From Crotophaga sulcirostris (lineage: Eukaryota; Chordata; Aves; Cuculiformes; Crotophagidae), in NCBI GenBank assembly GCA_013397455.1, contig VYZB01000281.1, positions 558,001-622,000 of the forward strand: a DNA stretch of 64,000 nucleotides. The letters are read 5' to 3'. Shown here one piece after another: positions 38,546-51,599 of the stretch. Position 1 is the first letter of the stretch. Each line of letters opens with the position of its first letter. Made by a program: the position numbers and the translations under genes. The notes beneath the pieces are model-generated. The model saw only the letters and a list, made by a program, of their open reading frames with translations. It ran no database searches and was not told the DNA's origin.

Positions 38546-39818
38546 TTTTTTTTTGATGGCCCAACCCTCCTTTTTTTCTTCCTGAAAGAAGTTAAAAGTT
38601 CTATTCAGCTTGGGTCGAACAGTAAAATTGTCGTTCAACTTAAATTGAAACATGTTTGTTTCCCTGGAAGGATTTTTCTTCTACTGTTCTTTATTATTAC
38701 AAAGCTGAGAGAAATTTCAAAACAAAACTTTTGTTTCCTAGTGAAAAAACAAACCACATCAGTTATTTCGAAAATGTCAAGATATGCTTGCTCTGCCATC
38801 GCCAAAACCACTTGCTAAATTTCACAAGTATTGGTAAAAAGTTTTGGTTGATCCAAAGCTGTACTTTTTTCTGCAGCAAGGAAACTCTGTGTCCTACAAT
38901 TTCACCCCACCCTCCAGAAAGCTGCCTTTTTGCTACAGCAACCTGGAAATCATGACTGCAAGGCCTCCCCCAATATGTTTATTTAATTAAAGAGTCACCT
39001 GTAGGAATTTCCAATGGATTAAAGGCAGCAGTGAAAGCCTGCCAGGCTATCACGGCAGATCTATGTGTGCTGTGCTCAGTGCAAGGACCAAGAGCTGCAC
39101 AGGAGACACTCGGCGCACGATGGGACCCAGACCCACCCAGAAGCCAAGCCATTATGACTGTACCCCTGCAGAGGAGGAAACCTGGCAGAGGCTGCCTTAA
39201 TATCCTTATCCCTCCTCCAAAAAGCCCGGCCAAGGGGCATGGAGGGCAGCCAGTATCTGTGCATTGGGTATACCCTGGTTATTGTTTCTCTGCTTAAGCC
39301 AGGTCCTGTGTTTGCCCTGGGAAATGTAAATCCAGAACTGTGACTCTGAGCTTTACACATCTTATGCAACCCCTCTTTTCCATTTAGCCTGCTCCTATAC
39401 AGCCTACAGCCCAGTGCCTGTGTCCTAGGAGTACCAGACCAGCATCTGACCCGTTCTGACAAGGAGTGGTATAAGGATAAGCTGTTCAAAACAGTTCCTG
39501 TGCCTCTCCAAGTGTTTGGATAGGGAAAAAAAAATCCACTTTTGCTAATACTTGTTACAGCTAGGGATAAAGTTCTCTATCTCTCGGCACATTTGGTAAC
39601 TATTTACTTAACTAAATGGTGAAAAAGAGAAGCCTCAATTCTCCAGAGTTGCCTCCCTCAGCTTGTTTATCACTGTGTTGCAATGGCTCTGTGGTTGTGA
39701 AATCTCGAGCTGAAAACTCAAAAGAAAATTTCTAGTGACAAGCTTTCCTTGAGGCTGTAAACAAATAGAATTCATTAGGAGGAAGAAAGAGAAGCAGAAA
39801 ACATTGAAATTAACACAA
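38546..39818. other. Non-coding sequence, no gene recognised
   Basis: No exon or repeat was recognised. Frames of up to 137 codons on the minus strand (39076-39489) carry no known domain. Confidence 0.5.
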
Positions 39819-39862
39819 GCGCGCACACGCGTGCGTGCACACACACATGCGCACACACACAC
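39819..39862. repeat. Alternating purine-pyrimidine tract (Z-DNA candidate)
   Basis: Forty-four bases alternate purine and pyrimidine without a break, mixing GC, AC, GT and AT steps (for example GCGCGCACACGCGTGCGTGC at the left end). The GC-rich steps make it a stronger Z-DNA former than a plain CA repeat. It may be a diverged CA array. Confidence 0.85.
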
Positions 39863-41924
39863 TTGCAGCTTTTTCAGATGATGCTGTGAAAAAAAAAATA
39901 ATCCTTATGCCAAGGTTTTTTTTTTCCAAGAATAACCAGCTTGATCTAATGGCCCCTGCAGCTGGTAGGAAGCTGAGCTTTCTCAGACTGCAACAGAAGT
40001 CGGTTTGTACTTTTAGGCAGCCTGTTTCATCTGCCATTCCCTGGAAGTGCTTTACCCTTTCTACACCTGCTTGTGCAAACTCCACAACACAGCTCTCTAG
40101 GAGTTCTCAGGTGTTTGCTGATAGACAGCGTATTTGCTTAAAAGAAAAAGAATGAATAATGAATTAAAAAGAAGCCTCTGAGCCAACTGCACTAATAGTT
40201 TTTTACCTGTAGCACCAAGATCTTGTATATTCTGGCTTCGTGTTAAAAAGCGTGCTGATTAAACCATAATATTATGTTTTGATCTAGCCTACAGCTGAAT
40301 GAATTACTGGCAGGAAACACAGCTCATGAATTCAATCAAAAATCCTTTCATTTGTCACAGCCGCTTCCTGTCCGTCTTTTAAACATCTGCTTCTCTTGTT
40401 CACAACAGAAAAAGTCTTTGTTAAAATAATAAGCATTCACCAATCCTTCCCTCAAATAAAGTGCACTGTTCCTCAATGAAATACGTTTTCCTCCCCCCTT
40501 CAAGTTTATTTTACGTATCTTTAATAGCTTCCTCGTACCCCTCTTTCTTTCCGCTTTGAAATTCTGGAAAATCTCAAGCTGACAAAAGGAGGCATTTCCA
40601 AAGCACAAGCTGGAGCTGCCCCCAGCCTTTCTGCCAACGGGACCCAGGGTTTGGGATGCTTTGCTGCAATCCCTGCCAAGAACCTCTCCAGCTCCTTAAA
40701 TGGAAGCCACTTCCTCTCCAGGGAGGCTAAGCAGCCATCCAGCCTCCTAGGGCAGAGGTGTTTCTCCAATATCCTTGCTCTCCCGTGCGTGCAAAGCTGC
40801 AGCTGGGATAAGCACAGGCTTGTAGGAAGCAGCACCCATCCTTTCTTATCGGCCCCGGAGCACCACAGCTCCTCCTGGTCAGATGGTTGGGCAAGGAGAG
40901 AAATGATAGCAACTGCTGTCTTAACTTTCCATTTCCAGAGCGAGTCATTGCAATGACCATCCGTGGTGTCTCAGATCTAGGCTACTTATTCAGCTACTTG
41001 TGCAAGTGATGGATATCAGCTGCGCAGCCCCCTCCTGCTGTCCTTAAATGTCTCACAAATCCAGAATCAAACACGCCGGTGTTGCAGGTTTGGCACTATC
41101 AGCAACTCTGCATTTCCTTACAAGCATCTACAGCAAAAAACACCAGTCTCCCAGTGAAATTTACTTTGAAGTCAAGATCTTTCATTGCTAAGTACTTCTT
41201 AATAATTAATTACCTACTTTCTGTAGTTCTTCTAAAAGCACTCTGAGTGTTCACTTCTAAACTTGACAATCCATTGCCCAGCATCAAAACACAGCTGACT
41301 CTGGGGGGATGCCTAAGCGTCATCTAATGAACCTTAATAGTGCCCAGAAAACTCAACAATGCAGGCGTTAGGCTGGAAATTTGAGAGTTCAAGAAGAAGC
41401 AGAAGCTGTATTAAAAAGAACCAGTGGTACATCCATGGGTCTGGCTGCAACATCACTCACACCGTGCACCAACCCTCTGCCTCTTCCTAAAACTATCCGA
41501 GGGAGCGACTGAAGGGTAGGGCAGATGGCTATCTTGTGGGAAGTGGAATTGAAGTATTCTTCCCCATTCTGAGGAGCTGGAAAAAACAAGCTGGTCCAAT
41601 TAGCACATTTTCATGGTTTTTTTTGCATCATGCAAACTTTCAAAATGTGAGACGTTGCTTGCAACTGACTGAAAACTAAGATTGCATGTGAAATAGGCTG
41701 ATGACAGACAGAAGCAGAAAATTATTAGGGATACCTGCATGATGCATTTCTAATCTTTAAAAAAAAATACATGTAATAATTTTTGAAGTATAGATGACTT
41801 TTCTTGCAGGAGAACTTCACTTTTACTTCAACTCTTTACTACATTACAGCTTCGCCTCATGACCCCAGCATTATATCTGAATAGAAGTGAGGTAAATTAG
41901 GGTTATCCCAAACTTAACAATTCT
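39863..41924. other. Non-coding sequence, no gene recognised
   Basis: Contains a GC-richer patch at about 40600-40870 with open frames of about 100 codons on both strands (40521-40835 minus and 40651-40956 plus). None has a recognisable domain. No repeats were recognised. Confidence 0.5.
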
Positions 41925-42267
41925 CTTTTCTCCTAGTAACTCCTGATGTTTGATTTGTTTTGCACTGCTATCAAGGAACAAGCTGCTATTTTCAGAGAGC
42001 TATTACAACTCTGGGATCTCATTCCTGAGCAGACACAGCTAACTCACAGTCTATCAACTGGCATCTACAGTTAGGAGTTTCTCCCATGCACAACACTCTA
42101 CATTTATCTAAATTAATCTTGTCTGCTCTTTTATTGCAGCACTCCTAACTATAGTGAGTGCCTTCTGCAAGTCTTTGCAGTCAACTTTCATTTTTATTAT
42201 CCGTAATAGCTTACTATCAATAGCAAACATTGCCACCTCACTAACCACCCTCTTTTTCAGATTGTGG
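41925..42267 (-). pseudogene. Fragment of a CR1/L3-type LINE reverse transcriptase (dead)
   Basis: Read on the minus strand, 42262 down to about 42130 translates to a run containing VVSEVAMFAIDSKLL and, further on, KVDCKDLQKALT. This matches the part of LINE reverse transcriptases of the CR1/L3 group that holds the catalytic FADD box and the following 'K-x-DC-x-x-LQK-x-L' stretch. The FADD box reads FAID here, so a catalytic aspartate is lost. A one-base frameshift near 42106 changes frame, after which NLDKCRVLCMG continues the family's 'N-x-DKCKVMH' segment. DNA-level similarity to the remembered family sequence seems to go on to about 41930. The rest of the element is absent. It is an old fossil, much older than the CR1 tails elsewhere in the window. 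Confidence 0.8.
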
Positions 42268-45200
42268 GAGATAAGAGCTCCAACCCTGCCTGGGGGCAGC
42301 TGTTCCTAATGTAGCCCCAGTTACAATGACAAACCCACGCTTCTACAAGTAGAACTTGTTTTGCTTGTGGCAAGCAGTTTTCCAGTACCCATACAGCTTT
42401 GTCAGATGTGTGCACACTAGCAGTACTTTGCCAGATTAATCTGATGGTATTTTTGCACCAATACAAAAAAACCTCTTATGGTTTCCAAGCTGGCCTTGGA
42501 CACAGTATGAAACCTGGGAGTGGAGTCCATCCTTTCAAAAAGGAGCAGGGCAGTTTAAGTAGGGAGATATCAAGGCACTACATAACTTTGGATATTTAAC
42601 CTTGAGGTCTAAATCAGGATGGTAGTTGCTACTAGTCAGTGCAAAAAGAACTCCTCAGGGCTATAAATTAAGAAAGAAAAAAATGGAGCTGACAGCAAAC
42701 GTAGAAGCATAAATTATTTTCTGTAAGTAAATAAGCAGACAGTTGCTGTCAAAGCTTCTGCTGCACATCCCCACACAGCCACATTAAGATTTCTGCGGTG
42801 GCCCATGCAACCGTGGTACTGAATTTTAATAGGTACTTGGAGGGCATCTAAAAATCAGTTATTTAAGATCTGCAATATCTTTCTGTTCCAGCTGACCCAA
42901 GCTGGAGCACTTCTTGAGCATCCCATTTTCCTGCCCTCTACCTTATTTGGCCTCCAAGGGGTGCAGGGCAGCTGCCTGAGTGACAATGCAGGCATATGAA
43001 AACCCCTAGACAATACAAACTTGACTTTAGGCTAGACACAGTAAGAGACAGGATGGAGCAAGATGGGAGCTGGAGTGGCTGCCCATTCACCTGCCAAATT
43101 GCAACAAGAAGTCTTGTGTTGGGGCTTTGCATGGAGGATATTGGTGGGAAGAAGGTGGCAGTTCACCAGACAGTGTCAGTGCAGGAGGCTGAGCCACACA
43201 GTGATTGTGCAAGGTGAAGCACAAGAGCTGGTTGTGTATGTCTCACACCTGCAACTTGGTGAGTTTGGAGCCTCCCGCACCTCCTTCGTTTTCACAGAAA
43301 AGACATTAAGTGCAATTCGCAGGCAGCAAGTTTCACACAAATTAAAGTAAGCACGTTTCCATCCACTGCAAATAAAACAGTGGAGCTCATTGCCATCAGC
43401 TGTTGAAGAGGCCAGAAGTTAAAACAGCAATTCTACAAATTTGTGGAGGGAAAGTCCGTTGGAACTACTGAACACACAAAAAAATGTCTCTGGATGAGGA
43501 ATTCTCAGCCCTATGACTGTATCCAGAATAGGACTGTGCCATGTTCACCTGTTTGCATACATTTTCCCTCCAGCACCTGCTCCTGGCCAGAACTAGAACA
43601 GAATCCTGTAGCTGACATACCCTTTTCAGACCCAGTATTGTTCTTCAGCCATGTGTAAAAGTACTGGGGCTCATTTTACAATTGTGTGTCCCCCTACTTC
43701 AAGAAACCCTTCCTGGTTTTGATTTTGGAGCTTTGACTTTTACACTCGGGTAAAGTAACCTCCACTAAATCTGATTTGACTAATGCACGAGGTCCTAGAT
43801 ATATCAGTCCTGCCAGCATTTCTCTTTCCCTACTGTTCCTGTACTGTGTATCACCTGAGTGAGAAAGGCAATGAGACTGAGCACTGTGCAGTGCCAGGGC
43901 AAACATGAGCGATTTAGACCATGCATGAGTCTGGTCTTTTGTATCAGATGTGTTTATGTCAGCATGGGGTTCAGAGGTGACGACTCAGACTAAAGAATTA
44001 CCCTCCTCTGGCCTCTCTGTTGAGCATCTGTGTTGCCTCACTGATTGTTAAATGCCAGAAACTAATTTAGTTTTAAATGATCTTTAATATCATGCATTTT
44101 AAAAAAAGGCTATGAAGCTCCTACGCTTCAGAATTGCAACTTGACACCCAATTCCCATCTGTCTCCTATTAACAAAAACAACCCAGATAATCTACAGTCG
44201 CATGCAGAAAGAGATATGAAAAACGGATGAAGATTACACAGTGTGGACCACCAAGCAGTTAACAATATATTAATGGTACTCATCTGAGCCAGTGGCTACT
44301 TTAAGGAATGACTGAACGAAGAGGAGGAGATAAAATGAACAGATAGAAACAACTGCATACATTTGCAAAATGAAACTTCATTTAGAAAGGTGTAGAGGGT
44401 AGCTTACTTGAGTTCAAGGCTACTCCAAGACTCCATATCATTCTATAAAGCATCAATTACATGGGCAGTCTTGGACCCAAATGCTTATCCCACGTGCTTG
44501 AATGAAAAGAGATGTGCCGGGAATAGTTTGGATGGGACAGGACATGTGTACACGACGTAGTGCAGACTGGACTCCCACCTGCACTGCTGTGTACGTTCTG
44601 GCAGGGACTTGAGGTGAGCCTTATCAATGGGGTGAACGTGAGCAAGTCCAGGAATTTCTTACAGACCTGAGCTTGCTTGATCCAGGGACAGCACATGGAG
44701 TAGAGTGCAGTGGCTGGATTCCCAGCAGTAACCCTGTAGAGCAGAGGCTTTGGTCTTGGACGACAGCTGGGCACATGGTAGAAAAGCACTGGAGCCAAGG
44801 GGCTCAGGGACCTTCAACTCAGCCCATACTCCTCAAACACCCAGGTGGCCCAGTGCTGCCCCATTGACTTCAGGCCACCAGAGGAACCTTTTGCAGCACT
44901 AGGAGGGCTCCCACCACCACGTGTCCCCACAGCCTGATACAGCTGAAACACAGCAACTTGCAATATTTCCCATCAGGAACTGTGGAGCTCACTTAGCTGT
45001 TGCTAGGGCCCAGGGCGCCTGTTGCTGCTGCTGCTTCTATAAATAAAGTTTCCATTGCAGGATAAACTAAGCAAGCAGTGGTCACTTTTTAGGGAAATCT
45101 CCCCTTCATCCCCTGAATACACAGAGAAACAAAGGATCTTCACATCCACCTGCTGCTCAGCCAGCCATAAAGCAGAGAGTGAGCTTGCACAGTGGAAGGC

Positions 45201-48200
45201 AGCTGAGGCAGGGCTCTGTGGTGGCAGGCAGGGACTGTCCCTGGCTGCAACCTGAGGCTGCCTGTCTGTGGAGCAAATGGGAGCCTTCTGCAGCCACACA
45301 GCCGGTTCCTCATGCCGGAAGGATCACATGCAATTTCTGCGTTTGGAGAATTCCACTGCATTTAATTATTCCTTTGATCATGTTAAAAAAAACATCCATG
45401 ATGTGCTTGAATGTGAATTACCAGTTTGGACAGGGAAAGGAGGCTGTGAGAACAGCCGGCCCAAGGAACTCTGACAAGTTCCTCTTTTATTCCTTTTCTT
45501 TTTTTTTTAATTTGTACATATTTCAACCAAACTGTGCTGCTGTCAGGACAAGTAAATCATTCCAGGAACTTCTTTCATTATCACTAGCAAAGTGGAAGTC
45601 CTGTGCTGTGTTTGCTTTGGGCCCAGGCAGCTGCCCAAAGACTGCGCTTCAAAGCTCTCTCCTCGGCTCACATGGGAGCACCACCCTGGTTTCCTAACCA
45701 CAGTCTCCTATAGCTCAGGACCTGCTTCTCCTTTTCATTTCTCCACTTGGTTTAGGCTCACCAAACATCAGGGGGCTCAGTCATGTGCAAGTATCTCCCA
45801 GCAGAAAATGAAGTGTCTAAGGCAGTTGACTTCCATTATGTCACAGAGTTGCTAATCTAAGAGGACAGTTTGTAGCTAGAAAGTGGCAAGAACTGGACTT
45901 TATAGAAAAAAACCCCTGGATTTTCTTGGAGTATGCAGAAAGCTCCCTTCTGAGGCATTCACTGATATTCAAAAGACTCAGAGCCAACCAAAGGTCAAAT
46001 GCTACTGAGATCCTGTCTGCAACCTAGCCAGGAGTCCCTAAGTCCCTTCAGCACCTCACACCACAGTCTGTCCCAGGCAAACACTGCGACAGAAAAAGAT
46101 GCTTCAGCCCACACTGAACTGGAGCATCCAGCTATGGGAAAGTGAAGGCATCAGTGGCTCTGGCTCTCAGGGTTTGCCTGGTAACCTCACGGCTGGTGTT
46201 TGTACCACCAAGGCTTGCCTTTGACACACCAGTCCTTGCTGCACACAGCCACTGGAGAAGAGTAAACCAGAGACAGGTGAGCATTTCAGCTGGAGTACAC
46301 CCAAATGATGAGCTTGGGTGGGTTTGACAAAGTAGCACTGACTCCATCAAGCTCTTTGGATGGGTTCAGAAGCTGCCTTCACTTTTTGCTGCCTGGTGAC
46401 CCCACCACCACGGGGCACAAATCTGCTTTGTGCCTGTATTTGAGCAGCTATGCATCCCAGTTGCTGGGGGGTCCCCCTGGACTGACAGGCACACGAGCTT
46501 TAAATCCACTATGGTCTCTGCTGCAGTCAGATCGCTGCAGACACTGCTCTGCTACTGTGCCAGCTTCCAGCTTATATCGACTCCAATAATTAATTGCTTT
46601 TTCTATTTTTAAATATGAAAGGGTCTCTGTTTGGCTGTCAAGTGCAGTTATCGCAGGCATGAAAGAGCCAGTTTTCAGCTGAAATTTATCCAGAGGTTGT
46701 TTGGGATTTGTAAAGTAGATCTAGGGTCTGCATGTCGCTCCGAAGCGCAGTTCCTCCAGGCTTTCGTGCAGATTTGGCTCATGCAACTCCAGCCTCCCTT
46801 TCTCTGCAGTTTTAGGACCAGGATCAAGAGTCACAGCCCTGGGTGCTGCACTGGCTGGGCTAGCTGGAGCTCTGCCCCACTGTGCTTCCTGGCCTTGAAA
46901 GGTGGATCCTTCCTGCTCATAAATCACATTTATTGGAAGGAGCAAAGTAGGTGCATTTCCTCTCTTTGTGCCAGGCTCCACTTGATGGCTGTGAAGGCAT
47001 CACTCTCCTGATTACTGGGAAATGTCCAAGCGCTGGCGAAGCAGTCAGTGTGAGGGGCAGCAACACCTGTTTGCCTTTCCTGAAACAGGACTGCAGCTGC
47101 CTCTAGGGATGGAGGTTTAAGCTGTATTTTTCTCTGGGGCAACTGGAATCTGTAATGGGAACGGCCAGGGCAGTGAAGGAGCAAGGGACAGCATTCACAG
47201 CATCTCCCTCTCTGTTGTTTTTTGTGAAAGAGCAACTTGGGCAAGTACTTAAGGGTATTTCTGTCCCACAAATGAAAACACTTGTGCCCTTAACCTATTT
47301 TTTTGTCTTATCTTGTCTTGCAAAGTGAGTTGTCTGTAGACAACAGGTTGTTTTTCTAGATTACGTTGAAAACGCTGAGTTTTTCTGTCTGGATGAGCAC
47401 TGACCTCACTGCACTGCTGCACTGCAGCACGCTGGCTATGGCCACCAGGTACCACCACCTCCCTCGGAAGCATGGGGTTAGCATAAGCCATGGTGCTTGC
47501 TGGGTTATAAACCATCAGCTGATGGCTCAGGGATCTGAGTTGGTTTGGGTCACAGAAATGCCAGCCAGGACTTTTCATCAGCCTGTTACAACACACCCCA
47601 CTACAGTGACCAAAACAGCTTCTGCTGGCAAGGTTTTGTAGTGCCAGCTAGGTCTCACTGTGAACATCCATCTGACACCACCTTTCAGTTGGTGGCGTTC
47701 TCACCAAGCCACTCATTAGCTAAAATGCCTTTCTGGAAGCAGCTGCAAGTGGCTGTACCTACACCAAGGAAAAGGCTGAGGTTAAATCAGGTTTTCTAGT
47801 CCATGTTAGCCAAACCTGATGGAAGATTGACTCATTTTTGGTAAACAGCTGTGGTTGTTTAAGATACTGCCATCCTGGGTGTTTGACTCTGTTGGACTCA
47901 CAGCCCTTGTAGCAGAACTGACTGGAGAAAGCAAGCAAGTGTGCCTTGGGCTTCCCAGTTTGCTGCCTGGCATCTTAGCACGAAGCAGCCTCCATGTGTT
48001 TGTTTCAGCCCTGGGCTGCAGGGACGCCTGTGGCTTGGGCACACGTTGCTTTCTGGGATGCTGAGGTGAAATAATCTAGCAGAAAAGTGGAGATGGATGG
48101 CACAGCCGCACAAATTGCCACCCAGATCTGATGTTTCTCCCTCCACTCAGCCTAGCATTAGGAGGAACAGGGGCAACAGAGTCACAGTTGAGTTGTCAGG

Positions 48201-48899
48201 AAGTCACAGGGACATCTGTGGTCTGCACAGGTACCCCCCATTTGTGTGTGTGGAGTTACGATTCCTCACCCGAGGGCTTACACCAACCAGAGCAGACTCC
48301 AAGACTCTGCAAGGCTTTTGCAATATAATGGGGGAGAATTCCTCCTTCCTTTCTGAGAAATCTGGCAGCAGGGACAGGAAACTAGACATGCCACAAAAGT
48401 AGCAATCAAATAGTTTTCTTAATCAGGGCTCACTTTGTAAGAGCTCCAGCAAGCTCCTGAATTTTGCTGACTCTTTTGGAGGGCTGGTATTGATATCGCT
48501 TTGAAATCTGGAAAAAAACACTCAGCAAGTAAGAAGAGTACGCATATTTCTTAAATTATGTGCAGTACAAAGGATGTCTCCAGCATGACAATGTGTGGTA
48601 CCTCACTCTACCCCCATCTGCACAAATCAGGAGGGATTCCCAACCATGCAATGGAGACTCACGACTTCTCATTTTCTCTTTGCTTCACCCTGACTATTGA
48701 GAAGAAGCAGGCATTGAGATAGCAGACCTTACATTTTTTTCCATTAGATGAACACTTCCTTTCCAAGACACACACCGACTCCTGCAGAAGCCAAAGCCAA
48801 CAGTGTAATAATACCTGTGCAGCCCTGCTGAGCAAAAGGTCAAAATCAGGTTCACTGTATCACTCATGCTCCCTGTCTGAGGAACTGAAGGTAGTCTTA
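42268..48899. other. Long non-coding stretch, no gene recognised
   Basis: About 6.6 kb with no recognised exon, RNA or mobile element. The part from about 45000 to 48100 is GC-richer and full of overlapping open frames of 60-172 codons on both strands. The frames show no domain, signal peptide or family resemblance that I can recognise. CCCCATTGACTTCAGGCC at about 44859-44876 matches the old repeat signature seen at 30860-31112. A small 7-bp-arm inverted repeat, GTTGTCTGTAGACAAC, lies at 47329-47344. Confidence 0.5.
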
Positions 48900-49200
48900 A
48901 CGATTATGTTAGGGCTTTTGGAGATTTATGATATAATTCCAGGCTGTCTATGGGCCTTCCCCCCACCTTGTCTAGCTGCCTACAAATTATAATAAATTGG
49001 AGCCACTGAATGCTTGAATACCCAATATCCAGGGTCCCTGACACAGCGATGGCTGATGTTTGGAGTTTCACTTCTCAAAGCAAGTGATGTCAATGCGTGT
49101 GACTGCGGTCAATTTATCACCGTGACAAAGACCCAGCTATAGTAATTGGGGACAAGAATATATCAAACTCCAAAGGTTTAGTCCTGGATGCATTTCTCCC
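48900..49200. promoter_or_regulatory. Candidate conserved non-coding block
   Basis: AT-rich, repeat-free sequence that still holds several CpGs (ACAGCGATGG, CAATGCGTGT, CTGCGGTCAA, CACCGTGAC) and homeodomain-type cores (AAATTATAATAAATTGG, TAGTAATTGG). CpGs retained in AT-rich DNA and packed TAATT cores are typical of conserved regulatory elements. No alignment is available, so this is a suggestion only. Confidence 0.2.
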
Positions 49201-51599
49201 CTCTGATTACACAATGTTACAGTATCGTAAAATGGGAGAGCTGACTCTAGGAGCTGGAGACTGCAATTCCATTATTGATCTGCTCCTCCTTGTCCCCTCA
49301 TTGGATTTTTTACTGGAAATATCACAAAAGGTTTGTGGGTTTTATAAGCTATGCATTTTAAGAAGCAATTTATGCACCATGCTCTGCTCTCAGCTGCACC
49401 ACAGTAATTCTACAGTTATGCCATTTGTTTTTCAGTAAGAGGACAGAGAAATCACTGCAACCTCCTGAATTACATTCTACCTTTAGGGCTGCAGCATGGT
49501 GGTTTTCACAAGTAAAGAAGAGGGTTGCTGGAAAATACAAATGTTGACTCTGGTGAGAGAATTTAACCAACTAAACAAATTCCCAGCAACTGATCATGCT
49601 TGTAAGGTACCATAGAGCAAAAAAAGTTGTGCTCCCACACAAACAAGAGTGATATTTTCAAACATGATAGCTGCATCTAATGTTATGAAAAAAAGGAAAA
49701 AAAAAAAGAAACCAACAAGCTCAGTAGCAGCACAAAACATCCTTTGTTGCCGGACGTGAGAAAAACACTAGAGTTCTAAAAAAAGCCATAGGAAGGAAGT
49801 GGAAGAACCTCAGAGGCGAGTGGGAGTGCGAAAGGAATGTGGCTGCATTTTTCCCCCTCCCTGCATGTAAGCTCGCCGTTCGCAGCCGAAGGGAGAGCTG
49901 TTGGGGGAGCTTTGCCATTTGGGAACTTTGCTTTTCTGAAGTGCAGGGCATATTAAAGCAATTGATTCTTCCGTGTTCTCTTTCTGGACTTTGTAGTTAA
50001 AGAAAAAACAACATCCCAAAGGATTAGCAGGTTTAGCATCCAAGTTCTACTCTTGGTTCAACTTCTGTAAGCTCAAAAGGATCTCATTTCTGATGATAAC
50101 CTTAATTCCTGCATTGAGTTTTACCACCCTGATGTCCTCACTCTTTGTGGACTCCTTGGTGCACCCACAACCAATAAAACATAGGAGGGAGAAGGCACTG
50201 ATGACCTTGGCACTGAAACATTCAGAGAAGCTCTGAATAATATTCCTTGTAGCTCTCAAGCCCCTGAGACTGCCAAAAACCAAGGAGAAGAAAACAGAAG
50301 AGTCATTTGAAAACAATGTCATGAAAAGGAAATCAATTTCATATGCATTTCTGAGATTAATGACCAGCATAAAAGAGAAGGAACGCATGGACTGCAATCT
50401 TAGGAGGTCTTTAAGTCACACTGTGACAGAGTGAGATGTACTCTTTCTTTTACAATTACCTGCATCTTTAAAAGACCTAACTGGACCACGGGGCCAGAGA
50501 GTAGCCCGCTGGCCCTGAATAACCAATTACTTGCTAAGCCACAGCCACTGCTGGCAGCATGTTTACTGAGCAGTGCTACATGGGCAACTTTTGCTTAACA
50601 TGAGAAAATGCCTTATCATTTCAACACAAATTTGAATTCTCTGGAGAGCAAACAGTAAGAAAGAAAATTGGAGACTTTGAGTTGAAATAGAAAAATAAGG
50701 CTGAGAGAGTAAAAATCTCAATATACAAGAGATTTGTTTATTTGTTAGTGATGTTTGTCATCCTACTGCCTGGTTAAATCTTGTGGTAAGTGGGAAATAG
50801 GCTAAATTTTGCTTTATGGGGGAGTGATGTAAACTCTGACAAGCTTCACCTTTCATGTTCCCTCTTTGCAACAGTGCAGTACCTTCCCTCTCTTCTCGAC
50901 AAGAAATATCATGTATATTTAGCATTTCTTTTCACTTGCTCTCCATTATTAATGAAGTTTACATGAGAACATACTTTCTGTTTTGTTCTAGAGCTTGTTT
51001 GCTCCTGTGCTTCCTGCAGCTACACTGTGCATCTCCATCCACTGCTGCAGAGAGCCAAGGCAGGCAAGGAGCACGGGGAAGACAAGGAGTAGAAGCAGTG
51101 ATGCTCCCGACAAACCAGGCTACCCAAGGGTCTGTCTCCCCCTTCCCAGGAAGGAGAGAGGGGAAGCAATTTTGCTTCTCCATCAAAAATGTGACAGAGC
51201 CCCCACATACCCCATGGCTACTGTGGCTGCCATGCTTCATGTTCCTAGTTGCTAGAGATTGGCTGTTATCTCAGTGTTAACGTGGAACGGCTTATCTCTG
51301 TGTCCAGAGCTTCCTGTGGGAAAGCATGGGCCCAACTGCTGCCTTGTGTTTAGCAGAACTCCTTACGTTGGTGCAAAACAGGTGGGAAACTGTGCTGCTA
51401 GAAAACTTCTCAGCTACCTCTGTGCAGTGTCAGGGAAGAGGAAGCTCCTGTTTTGTCTCGCCTAGGGCTTCCTCCTGAGTATTGAGACCAAGAAGGGGTC
51501 CCAAAGACAGTTTGCTCCAAGCTGAAGTTTTTAAAGTTACCTGCATGGGCAACCATGAGAGCCCCTGCCTATTGGAAATAACACCATTTCTTACAGCTC
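49201..51599. other. Non-coding sequence, no gene recognised
   Basis: Holds an A-rich stretch near 49686-49710 and a CpG-enriched patch at 49750-49890 (reported as a finding). A 116-codon minus-strand frame at 50047-50397 and a 141-codon plus-strand frame at 50855-51280 are not recognised as any protein. Confidence 0.5.

Noticed and set aside
38300..38653. 117-codon minus-strand frame across the second gap
   Set aside because: It depends on the N run and has no recognisable sequence on either side.
45179..45697. 172-codon plus-strand frame
   Set aside because: No domain is visible, it runs through a T-rich tract giving a poly-Phe segment, and opposing-strand frames are open too.
47329..47344. 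Short inverted repeat GTTGTCTGTAGACAAC
   Set aside because: Seven-base arms with a two-base spacer are expected by chance in 64 kb.
50047..50397. 116-codon minus-strand hydrophobic frame
   Set aside because: No membrane-protein family recognised. The hydrophobic character follows from A/T-rich codons.
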